Assembly: GCA_002393965.1 (NCBI GenBank)
Contig: DGSL01000031.1
Span: forward strand, 1-22,879
Direction of reading: 5' to 3'
Source: Bacteroidales bacterium UBA4363
GTDB lineage: Bacteria; Bacteroidota; Bacteroidia; Bacteroidales; Paludibacteraceae
Length of the DNA: 22,879 bases
Both the position numbers and the translations under genes were made by a program. The notes beneath the pieces were generated by a model. That model searched no databases, was not told where the DNA came from, and saw only the letters and a program-made list of their open reading frames with translations. Of this stretch, positions 16,278-22,879 are shown piece after piece (the stretch's first letter is position 1; each line of letters starts with the position of its first letter).

Positions 16278-17642
16278 TTGAAAATAAAGCATATTATAAT
16301 AACTCTATGCTTAATGATCCAATCTTTGTCATCTTTTTCTGGCGAATATCTTAGGATCTCGAAGGATGGTCGGCTTTTGGAAACAGAAAACGGAAAACCA
16401 TTTTTCTGGCAGGGTGAAACTGCCTGGTTAGCTATTCAGAAATTGAGTCAGCCTGATATCGAACTTTATCTGAATAAACGGAAAACCCAGGGGTTTAATG
16501 TGTTACAGGTGTGTGCTTTGCACGATGTAAATGACGAAGATTTTTATCATAACAAGGCTTTGCGGAATGGTAATTTAGTAATGCCGAGAGTGACGAACGG
16601 TAATGATTTCAAGGCAGGTGATTCGCAGTATGATTACTGGGATCATCTTGTCTATTTGGTGGATGAATGTGCAAAGAGAGAAATGTATGTTGCCATTGTG
16701 CCAGTCTGGGGAAGTGTTTTAAAAAAAATAAAACCGTCACCAGGTACTATCCGGATTTACATGAATCTCTTGTGTCAGAAATTAGAGAAAAAAAAGAATG
16801 TGATATGGCTTTTAGGTGGTGATATTCAAGGCGAGCTTTACCCTGAACTTTGGGAGGAAATGGTAGGCGCAATTCGTACGCATAATTCGAAGCAACTGAT
16901 CTCATTCCACCCGCGTGGGCGCACTTCATCGGTTACATGGTTTCACGAAAAGGAATGGCTTGCGTTCGATATGTGTCAGAGTGGCCATAAGGACTATGAA
17001 CAGGATCCAGAAGGATACGGAGAAGATAATTGGAAGTATGTGCGGGATGCTCTGGCATGTTCACGACAGAAACCATTCATTGACGGAGAGATTTCCTACG
17101 AGGATATTCCACATGGATTACATGACACAACTGCAGTACGGTGGACTGGTGCTGATATTCGCCGCTATGCCTATTGGAGTGTTTTTACAGGTTCGAACGG
17201 AATTACATACGGACATAATTCGGTGATGCAGTTCTACGACAAGGAGGATCTGGGGATTTCGTCATATGGTGCACGTGGCTTCTGGCATCAGTGCCTCGAT
17301 TCGGAAGGAGCTAATGATCTGCATTATTTGAAACAATTGATGACAAACCGTTTGTCAGACCGTCAGGATATTAGTGATTATGTCTTAAATCAAGGAGAAC
17401 GATATGAGAGGATAGTGGCGACGAAGGGTGGGGGGTATATCCTGTGTTATACTTTTACCGGAAAACAAATTCAATTACCTGACGTTTTGTTTAAAAATGG
17501 CAAATGGACGGCCAATTGGTTTAATCCACGAAATGGTATAAGAAAGAAAGCCAATCATATAAACATAGACAATGGATATTGTTTTGTGACAGAATGGAAG
17601 GAGACGAATGGTAATGATTGGGTACTTGAAATCGTCTGGTAG
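16278..17642 (+). CDS. Secreted apiosidase-like glycoside hydrolase (GH140/DUF4038 type)
   Basis: This 454-residue protein starts at TTG (16278), nine nt after AGGAG (16264-16268). The choice is supported by the signal peptide it gives (basic KIKH, hydrophobic core to about 20, cut near SFSG). The mature N-terminus ISKDGRLLETENGKPFFWQGETAW is the opening of the DUF4038 TIM barrel. Likely acid/base and nucleophile are Asp182 in LLGGDIQGE and Glu271 in FIDGEISYED, an Asp/Glu pair placed as in the GH140 apiosidases of gut Bacteroides. The end (about 370-454) resembles the beta-sandwich that follows DUF4038 (ILCYTFTGKQI, WFNPRNG). Family members release apiose from rhamnogalacturonan II. The exact substrate here is inferred, and no SusC/SusD pair lies nearby. 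It is divergent from carAB. Confidence 0.82.
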   Translation: MKIKHIIITLCLMIQSLSSFSGEYLRISKDGRLLETENGKPFFWQGETAWLAIQKLSQPDIELYLNKRKTQGFNVLQVCALHDVNDEDFYHNKALRNGNLVMPRVTNGNDFKAGDSQYDYWDHLVYLVDECAKREMYVAIVPVWGSVLKKIKPSPGTIRIYMNLLCQKLEKKKNVIWLLGGDIQGELYPELWEEMVGAIRTHNSKQLISFHPRGRTSSVTWFHEKEWLAFDMCQSGHKDYEQDPEGYGEDNWKYVRDALACSRQKPFIDGEISYEDIPHGLHDTTAVRWTGADIRRYAYWSVFTGSNGITYGHNSVMQFYDKEDLGISSYGARGFWHQCLDSEGANDLHYLKQLMTNRLSDRQDISDYVLNQGERYERIVATKGGGYILCYTFTGKQIQLPDVLFKNGKWTANWFNPRNGIRKKANHINIDNGYCFVTEWKETNGNDWVLEIVW

Positions 17643-17738
17643 CATGGGTAAAATATGAATAATCCATCTGTTTTTTTGATTGTATAAAAAGTGTCAAATC
17701 CGTTTGAGCGATGTCATAGCCCATAAATAAACTTTTTT

Positions 17739-17786
17739 ATATACAGGAAGCGGGTCTAACAGATGTTAGACCCGCTTCCTGTATAT
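17739..17786. repeat. Perfect 22-bp inverted repeat (long hairpin)
   Basis: The arms at 17739-17760 and 17765-17786 are exact reverse complements around the loop AGAT. The core is AGGAAGCGGGTCTAAC. It lies between the convergent glycosidase gene and the small lipoprotein gene, the place for a bidirectional terminator. However, the run of six T (17733-17738) precedes the stem on the + strand, and neither strand shows a U-tract after it. It could still terminate by its stability, protect 3' ends, or be a mobile-type palindrome. Confidence 0.85.
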
Positions 17787-17804
17787 TCACTCCAAACAAT
17801 ACTT

Positions 17805-17951
17805 CTATGTATTCATATCATTGAACAACTCTTTCGATGGCTGATTTATGCCGAATCCGTCATGTTTTTTATACGTTGGTTCTCCTGCTACACACGATGC
17901 TAAAAATATAACGATAGCAGTCGAAATCATAATGATAGATAGTTTTTTCAT
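17805..17951 (-). CDS. 48-residue lipoprotein, function unknown
   Basis: The ATG at 17949-17951 begins MKKLSIIMISTAIVIFLASC, a lipoprotein signal peptide with lipobox LAS-C (Cys20). The mature part is only 29 residues, polar and without a recognised motif (AGEPTYKKHDGFG, then NQPSKELFNDMN). The frame stays open 126 nt further upstream, but that extension has no signal peptide in front and runs through the predicted promoter, so the short form is preferred. It lies 45 nt from the -7 element and downstream of the feo genes on the same strand. Tiny lipoproteins of this sort are frequent in Bacteroidetes and mostly uncharacterised. Confidence 0.65.
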   Translation of the reverse strand: MKKLSIIMISTAIVIFLASCVAGEPTYKKHDGFGINQPSKELFNDMNT

Positions 17952-17995
17952 AGATATTGGATTTTTGTGTTTCTCTTCGTACGAATTTATTTTTA

Positions 17996-18003
17996 CAAAC
18001 TTA
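17996..18003 (-). promoter_or_regulatory. -7 element for the small lipoprotein
   Basis: On the minus strand the bases read TAAGTTTG, a full match to TAnnTTTG. The nearest TTTG (18028-18031) is 24 nt away, longer than the usual spacer, so the -33 is doubtful. The start codon lies 44 nt downstream. A separate promoter would uncouple this gene from feoAB. Confidence 0.45.
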
Positions 18004-18034
18004 CAAATAAATTCTTTACATGATTCACAAAAAC

Positions 18035-18067
18035 AAAAAAAATAGAACAGGTCAGAGATGAACTGAC
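18035..18067 (-). terminator. Possible terminator of the feo operon
   Basis: On the minus strand GTCAG (18063-18067) pairs with CTGAC (18051-18055) around a 7-nt loop, and a run of eight T follows (18035-18042) after an 8-nt gap. The stem is short and the T-tract is set off from it, so the call is tentative. It lies 20 nt after the stop of the Cys-rich protein gene. Confidence 0.35.
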
Positions 18068-18086
18068 TTTCATTCAAGATACTATG

Positions 18087-18233
18087 TTAATGCGAGCATC
18101 GACGATTATTTTTCCTGCAGTTTTCACATCCACAACCGCAGTCTGGTCCATTCGATGTGATGGTATGAATAATCCTGTATATTAGATAAATAACTGCAAG
18201 TGTAATAATGAGAAAAAGAATGATATTCTGCAT
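18087..18233 (-). CDS. FeoB-associated Cys-rich membrane protein
   Basis: This 48-residue protein has one N-terminal transmembrane segment (MQNIILFLIITLAVIYLIY). A short cytoplasmic tail contains five cysteines in the pattern CGCGCENC followed by a last Cys (PDCGCGCENCRKNNRRCSH). This layout is that of the small Cys-rich membrane proteins encoded right after feoB in many Bacteroidetes and Firmicutes. They are thought to bind a metal or an Fe-S centre and to work with FeoB, as FeoC does in enterobacteria. The ATG at 18231-18233 lies 11 nt after the feoB stop, so the two share a transcript. Longer in-frame reading overlaps feoB and lacks sense. Confidence 0.82.
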   Translation of the reverse strand: MQNIILFLIITLAVIYLIYRIIHTITSNGPDCGCGCENCRKNNRRCSH

Positions 18234-18244
18234 GTTTGTATTAT

Positions 18245-20710
18245 TTAAACGAACTGATTGCCAATTTGATAGACAGCAAAGGTAATGACCCATGCCAATA
18301 CGATCGTGTACAGAGCTGACCCCAGCGCCCATTTCCATGAGGATTCCCTCGCAATCGTTACCACCGTTGCTATACAAGGCATATATATCAGAGCAAAAAG
18401 CATGAAACAGAAGGCCACAAGAGGCGTAAATACCTTTTGCCCGATTTTTGTACCAGAGGAATATGTCTGCTTCTGCAAGGCACTACACAATGCGGAAGAT
18501 TCCTCGTCTGCTTCCCTGTCGGCTTGATAAAGAACTCCCATGGTCGAGACGACGATTTCTTTGGCGGCAGCACCAGTGAAGAGTGAGACCCCCATTTTCC
18601 AATCGAATCCGAGTGGTTCTATTACTGGTTCGATGACGTGTCCGATACGGCCGATATAGGAATTGCTTTGGTGTTCCGCTTCTTTGGCTAGTTCAAGCTG
18701 TTCAACAACAAGGTTGTCCCCTTTTCTTTCTGCTTCCTCTATCAGCGTTTCATAGTCTTTGGTGTAGTTTTCCTCACGAGGGAAATATCCTAAGGCCCAC
18801 ACAATAATAGAGGCACCTAGAATGACGGTTCCCATTTTTTTGAGGTACTGTCCTCCCTTTTCCCACATGTGCATGAACGTACTCTTGGCTGTTGGAATAC
18901 GATAGGGTGGGAGTTCCATTACAAATGGCACTTCTTTTTTCTTAAATCTCGTATGGTTTAGAACTAATGCCGTGAGAATAGCTACAATAATTCCAATTAG
19001 GTACATACCCATCAATACCAAAGCCTGGTTTTTTTCGAAAAAGGCAGATACAAGCAGTATATAGATTGGAAGTCTGGCAGAACATGACATAAACGGGGTG
19101 ATGAACATCGTCAGCAATCGGTCTGTACGATTGTCTAAAGTTCGTGTAGCCATGATGGCAGGAACGTTGCATCCGAATCCCATTACCAGTGGGATAAATG
19201 ATTTTCCGTGCAGTCCTATTCGATGCATGAGTTTGTCCATGATGAAAGCGGCACGCGCCATATATCCGGTATCTTCCATGAGCGAGATACAAAAAAACAG
19301 AATAAGAATATTGGGAAGAAAAACAATCACTCCTCCCACGCCATTGATTACTCCCTGTATCAGCAGATCTTTCAGTGGACCATCAGCCATGTTTTCCGCT
19401 ACGATGTCTCCGAACCACCCGATTCCGGCAGCAATCCAGTCCATCGGATATTGACCGATAGAGAATGTCGCTTCGAATATCAGGAACAGAAAAGCAAAGA
19501 AAATCACTAGTCCCCATACCTTGTGCGTTAGCACATCATCCAGGTCTTTTGTCCTTTTGTGTTGAACCTTCGTATAATGTAGCGTCTCCTTTAATGCTCC
19601 GTCAATGAAACCGTATTTGGCATCTGTGATGATGGTTTCCGAACGTTCTGAATACTCCTGCTCCAACCGCTCTATTTCGTCGGATGCAGTCTGTTTGATT
19701 TCTTCGAAATTTTCATATCGATTCAAATGGTTCTGAACGTTTTTATCCCCTTCCAATAGCTTGATAGCCAAATATCTGGAAGAAAAACGGTCTGCTACGG
19801 ATGCATTCTTCCAGAGTACGTTTTGGATGGTCCGGATACTTCCTTCGATCTCTTGACCGTAATTGATGTGGATGTGACGCACCGTAGGATCTGCGTCCTC
19901 ATAAACCTCTACTATCTTGTCCTGCAGTTCTGACAATCCCATTCCTTTCGAAGCCACTGTAGGAATCATTGGGATTCCAATCATCTTTCCCAAACTGTTG
20001 TAGTCGAAGTCTATGCCCTTTTCTTCCAGTTCGTCATACATGTTCAGTGCGATCACCACTTTGATGTCCATGTCGATAAGTTGCGTGGTAAGGAATAGGT
20101 TTCGTTCCAGATTTGAGGCATCAATGACGTTAATGACGATGTCTGGTTTGTCGTTGAATATATGATTGCGAACGAAAAGCTCCTCTGGAGAGTATTCGGT
20201 GATGGAGTAAGTGCCGGGAAGGTCGGTGATGTTCAGATGATAACCCTTCCAATCGGTGGACGCTTTCTTGGCATCTACTGTTACTCCAGAATAATTTCCG
20301 ACGTGTTCGTGTGAATGGGAGAGGATATTGAATAGGGTCGTCTTTCCGCTATTCGGATTGCCGACCAGGGCGATGTTGATCTCATGTCCTTTTTGGATGG
20401 CGGAATGTTTCAGCTCTTCCTCCGCAATGACCAGACGATTGAGGTCTTGTTCGTTCGTCTCTTCAAAATCGGAGGAAGAAACAATTTCCACCATCTCCGC
20501 CTCTGAATTACGTAGGGATATTCGATATCCCATTATTTCGTATTCCACAGGATCTTGGAGCGGTGCCCGTTTGATGACGGAGACTTTCTTCCCTTTTACA
20601 AAGCCCATTTCTGTAATGCGCTTACGAAAGGCCCCATGTCCGAGTACCTTGACAACAACTGCCTCTTCGCCTGGTTTCAGTTCCGATAGATAATGAGTTT
20701 CTGAATCCAT
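18245..20710 (-). CDS. feoB: Ferrous iron transporter, FeoA-FeoB fusion
   Basis: This 821-residue protein imports Fe(II) across the inner membrane. Residues 5-78 are a FeoA (SH3-like) domain (LSELKPGEEAVVVKVLGHG). The G-domain follows: G1 GNPNSGKT (117-124), switch region VGNYSGVTV (137-145), G3 DLPG (163-166), G4 NMYD (223-226) and a G5-like ASKG. After a helical spacer come the membrane segments with the two Gate motifs, around GFGCNVPA (Cys514) and MSCSARLP (Cys543), both cysteines conserved in FeoB. FeoA-FeoB fusion is a known Bacteroidales arrangement. All G motifs are intact. It heads a short operon with the Cys-rich protein. No convincing Fur box was found upstream. Confidence 0.96.
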   Translation of the reverse strand: MDSETHYLSELKPGEEAVVVKVLGHGAFRKRITEMGFVKGKKVSVIKRAPLQDPVEYEIMGYRISLRNSEAEMVEIVSSSDFEETNEQDLNRLVIAEEELKHSAIQKGHEINIALVGNPNSGKTTLFNILSHSHEHVGNYSGVTVDAKKASTDWKGYHLNITDLPGTYSITEYSPEELFVRNHIFNDKPDIVINVIDASNLERNLFLTTQLIDMDIKVVIALNMYDELEEKGIDFDYNSLGKMIGIPMIPTVASKGMGLSELQDKIVEVYEDADPTVRHIHINYGQEIEGSIRTIQNVLWKNASVADRFSSRYLAIKLLEGDKNVQNHLNRYENFEEIKQTASDEIERLEQEYSERSETIITDAKYGFIDGALKETLHYTKVQHKRTKDLDDVLTHKVWGLVIFFAFLFLIFEATFSIGQYPMDWIAAGIGWFGDIVAENMADGPLKDLLIQGVINGVGGVIVFLPNILILFFCISLMEDTGYMARAAFIMDKLMHRIGLHGKSFIPLVMGFGCNVPAIMATRTLDNRTDRLLTMFITPFMSCSARLPIYILLVSAFFEKNQALVLMGMYLIGIIVAILTALVLNHTRFKKKEVPFVMELPPYRIPTAKSTFMHMWEKGGQYLKKMGTVILGASIIVWALGYFPREENYTKDYETLIEEAERKGDNLVVEQLELAKEAEHQSNSYIGRIGHVIEPVIEPLGFDWKMGVSLFTGAAAKEIVVSTMGVLYQADREADEESSALCSALQKQTYSSGTKIGQKVFTPLVAFCFMLFALIYMPCIATVVTIARESSWKWALGSALYTIVLAWVITFAVYQIGNQFV

Positions 20711-20737
20711 GTGTATTTATATAGTAAAATCCGTTGG

Positions 20738-20745
20738 CAAAATTA
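20738..20745 (-). promoter_or_regulatory. -7 element of feoAB
   Basis: On the minus strand TAATTTTG matches TAnnTTTG and lies 27 nt before the feoAB ATG (20708-20710). The expected -33 position (about 20765) is GC-rich and lies inside a hairpin sequence, with no TTTG. An activator or a different start site may be involved. Support rests on the -7 match and the position alone. Confidence 0.45.
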
Positions 20746-20746
20746 C

Positions 20747-20798
20747 AAAAACAACCCTGTCCTGCCCGTCCCTCTTTTAGGGTATTTTTGAGGCAGGA
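20747..20798 (-). terminator. Possible terminator after the patatin-like gene
   Basis: TCCTGCC (20760-20766) and GGCAGGA (20792-20798) form an outer stem. Inside it, CCCT (20770-20773) pairs with AGGG (20779-20782). In the minus direction the structure is followed after a few bases by TTGTTTTTG. It lies about 56 nt beyond the patatin-like gene's stop and upstream of the feoAB -7 element. The asymmetric internal loop makes it weaker than a standard terminator. Confidence 0.35.
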
Positions 20799-20854
20799 TA
20801 TCCTAATAAATGATGAAAAAAAACAAAAGAAACTTTCTTATGGCATCTCCGACG

Positions 20855-22879
20855 TCAGAACCAATAGCCGATATTGGCTCCTATTGTCGGTTTGGCATAG
20901 TGGTCGGAATATCCAAGTGTGATGTCAAGCGGACCTATCAGCGTCTGCGCACCATATGAAACAGCGAATCCATATATATAGGATTGATCGGTCGGGTCAA
21001 AGAAGTCATTGGCCGAATACAGCATGTTGCCCCTCAGTGTCAGGAAATGTCTTCTGTAGAATCGATATCTGATCGCAGCCGACAGAACAGAGGTATAGTC
21101 GTTGGAGACATAGACGGCATTCAGGCCATAGAACGGTATGTGATGAAGGAAATAGACGGCATACTCATTACCACCAACGAACGTGTTCTCATACAGTGAT
21201 TTTGCATCATTGCCGATCAACATTCTTGCATAGAAATCTGTCAACAGAGAGAGACGACGCTTGGGGAGAACAGGCAGGACGGATTTAGCCTTCAGAAAGA
21301 GGATGGGTGTCTGTCCGTCATCGACGAGATAGTCGTCTATCAGACTGCCCTCAGCCACTATATTTAAACCATAACTCGGAAAATAGAAATCGTCAAACGT
21401 GTCAAGAGTAAGACGGAGATATGGCTGTCCTATCAAGGCCGAGCGATTGCCGTTGAATCGATAGTCGGTCTCTTCAGGAAGGAAAAGTTCTGAATAATAG
21501 TATTTCAGATGATAACCGATCTCGGTGTCGAAGGAATTGAAAAAGCGAACCTTTACATAGCTGTTGGCATTTGCATGGTAAATTTGTTCCGTACTGATGC
21601 GTTTCGTTGTCTGATAAACGGAGTAGCGGCGTATCTTTCCGTTCAACTGTATGCCAACGACAGGAAAGTCTCTGTAATGTAGTTCCGCTAAGGCATTGAA
21701 ACCAGGATTGGCAGACAATTCGACAGTGCCCGAATACAGTCCGAAGTTATGCGAATAGTCCTGTGTGTTGACATTCAGTAGGATGGCTGCTGCATCTATG
21801 TTATTGACTCGGAATCCCAGATTTCGTGTCAGCGACCGCCGGTCATTGGCCGTGACGTTCAGAATCTTTTTTCCTGGATGCGTCGTGTCCTCCTTCAATG
21901 AATAATAGGCCTTGTCGAAAGAGTATCTGCCGTAAATACGGTCAATTCCGCGTTTGATGTCGTTTGCCGAACAGGAGTCCGGCAGGTCGAGATTCATGTT
22001 GGAACGCAGGACGTAGGACGGTATGGCGGTTTTCCCTCTGAATTGAGTAGATGATAGAGCCCATTTGGACTGGGTCGTATATCGGTTGTCCACCTGACGG
22101 TATGTCAGATTGTAATGGCGTTTCAGGTCTCGTATTTGCTGAATGGCCTCTTCTGCCGCCTGTTCTCCCTTGACAATGATCGAATCAACAGCTTGGTTGT
22201 TGAATGCAGCGATGGAGTAGTCATCGACATCAGGACGGATGAGTACATTACATCCTTTTCGTTCTTCCTCTCCCTTGACTGGGTCGTAGAGGGATGCCAG
22301 TTGCCCGACGATGTCGATAATGTCATTGAGATCCTCGTGCGACAGCAGTTCGGCGCGTATGTCTACACCGATGACGATGTCGGCTCCCATTTTCTTTGCT
22401 ACATCCACTGGAAAGTTATTGGTCAGCCCTCCGTCAACCAGCAGGCGTCCGTCACGTACAATCGGTTCGAAGGCGGCAGGAATCGCCATCGAAGCATAGA
22501 GGGCAGTGGGTAGCGAACCATGATCCAGTATGACCTCTTCTCCGGTTGTGAAGTCCGTCGCTACACAGGCAAACTGACGTGGCAGGTCTTTGCTGAAGTC
22601 TGTCGTGTCCGATACATTGCCCGTGAGTCCGCAGAATAGGTTGATGATGTTCTGTCCGCGCATGATCGACTGGGGCAATGAGAAGAACCGTCTGGAGTTT
22701 AGAGGAAGAGAGAGTACATAACGTTGCTGCAAGGTTTGTTTGTTAGCAGAGAGATACCTCCGTTCTATACGGTCCGACAACAGGCGTCTCCAGTTTTGCT
22801 CTTTGCATAGTTGCTCTATTTGGTCGGCTGTGTAACCGACGGCATACAGTCCGCCTACGATAGAACCGATGGAGGTGCC
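20855..22879 (-). CDS. Patatin-like phospholipase with Omp85-type barrel (5' end missing)
   Basis: The frame is open to the window edge, so the N-terminus and signal peptide are not visible; 674 residues are present. The first residues, GTSIGSIVGGLYA, contain the patatin nucleophile Ser (GxSxG). The partner Asp is in VDGGLTNNFP (codon 22433-22435). The patatin domain ends near 22150. A POTRA-like part follows (about 21850-22050). The rest is rich in alternating beta-strands with aromatic ends and finishes in YWF, the C-terminal aromatic typical of outer-membrane barrels. This order is that of PlpD/type Vd autotransporters, where a lipase is carried by its own barrel. The first in-frame TTG (22780) is internal and not the start. 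Confidence 0.85.
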   Translation of the reverse strand, partial: GTSIGSIVGGLYAVGYTADQIEQLCKEQNWRRLLSDRIERRYLSANKQTLQQRYVLSLPLNSRRFFSLPQSIMRGQNIINLFCGLTGNVSDTTDFSKDLPRQFACVATDFTTGEEVILDHGSLPTALYASMAIPAAFEPIVRDGRLLVDGGLTNNFPVDVAKKMGADIVIGVDIRAELLSHEDLNDIIDIVGQLASLYDPVKGEEERKGCNVLIRPDVDDYSIAAFNNQAVDSIIVKGEQAAEEAIQQIRDLKRHYNLTYRQVDNRYTTQSKWALSSTQFRGKTAIPSYVLRSNMNLDLPDSCSANDIKRGIDRIYGRYSFDKAYYSLKEDTTHPGKKILNVTANDRRSLTRNLGFRVNNIDAAAILLNVNTQDYSHNFGLYSGTVELSANPGFNALAELHYRDFPVVGIQLNGKIRRYSVYQTTKRISTEQIYHANANSYVKVRFFNSFDTEIGYHLKYYYSELFLPEETDYRFNGNRSALIGQPYLRLTLDTFDDFYFPSYGLNIVAEGSLIDDYLVDDGQTPILFLKAKSVLPVLPKRRLSLLTDFYARMLIGNDAKSLYENTFVGGNEYAVYFLHHIPFYGLNAVYVSNDYTSVLSAAIRYRFYRRHFLTLRGNMLYSANDFFDPTDQSYIYGFAVSYGAQTLIGPLDITLGYSDHYAKPTIGANIGYWF

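Noticed and set aside
17952..18077. Upstream extension of the small lipoprotein to 90 residues
   Set aside because: The added residues are Phe/Cys/Lys-rich without a signal peptide, and they overlap the predicted promoter and terminator sequences.
18234..18377. Upstream extension of the Cys-rich protein into feoB
   Set aside because: The extra 48 residues lie wholly or largely over the feoB 3' end in another frame, and the transmembrane segment starts right at the ATG at 18233.
22778..22780. TTG at 22780 as the start of the patatin-like gene
   Set aside because: The frame continues upstream to the window edge with the patatin nucleophile motif GTSIG, so the gene is partial and the TTG is internal.

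Overview
The window comes from a member of the Bacteroidota, most likely order Bacteroidales. Several intergenic regions carry the phylum's promoter signature (TTTG-like -33 and TAnnTTTG -7 elements). Shine-Dalgarno sequences are mostly absent. Two proteins have lipoboxes, one followed by acidic residues as in the Bacteroidetes surface-lipoprotein export signal. FeoA is fused to FeoB, and the carbamoyl-phosphate synthetase is of the kind found in Bacteroides. I cannot name the genus.

Layout: (1) 1-380: a promoter, tRNA-Arg(CCG), tRNA-Thr(CGT) and an intrinsic terminator. (2) 380-670: a gene-free stretch holding a long nested hairpin with a T-tract (474-555) and then a promoter. (3) 671-4193 (+): three genes joined by 4-nt ATGA overlaps, encoding a beta-helix lipoprotein, an endonuclease/exonuclease/phosphatase-fold protein and a GT2 glycosyltransferase. 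(4) 4200-9277 (+): a promoter and a tight five-gene run, DUF4199-type membrane protein, polyprenyl-phosphate-type GT2, small membrane protein, folB and mutS. (5) 9292-16061 (-): carAB, glmS and a small secreted protein, read from a promoter at about 16090. (6) 16278-17642 (+): a secreted apiosidase-like (GH140/DUF4038) glycosidase. (7) 17739-18233 (-): a perfect 22-bp hairpin, a 48-residue lipoprotein and a 48-residue Cys-rich membrane protein that belongs to the feo locus. (8) 18245-20710 (-): feoAB. (9) 20855-22879 (-): the 3' part of a patatin/Omp85-type outer-membrane protein that runs off the window end.

How the genes relate: most of the window is housekeeping, covering mismatch repair, folate, pyrimidine/arginine precursors, amino sugars, ferrous iron uptake and envelope glycosylation. 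carAB and glmS are neighbouring glutamine amidotransferases 12 nt apart and probably co-transcribed. The most notable item is that CarA and CarB form one uninterrupted 1441-residue chain, as in eukaryotic CAD/CPS1. A GTG with a GGAGGAG sequence upstream survives exactly where a separate CarB would begin. Less certain items are the two structured intergenic elements, the unrecognised small lipoprotein and the function of the lipoprotein/nuclease/glycosyltransferase operon. I found no CRISPR array, insertion sequence, prophage or defence system.
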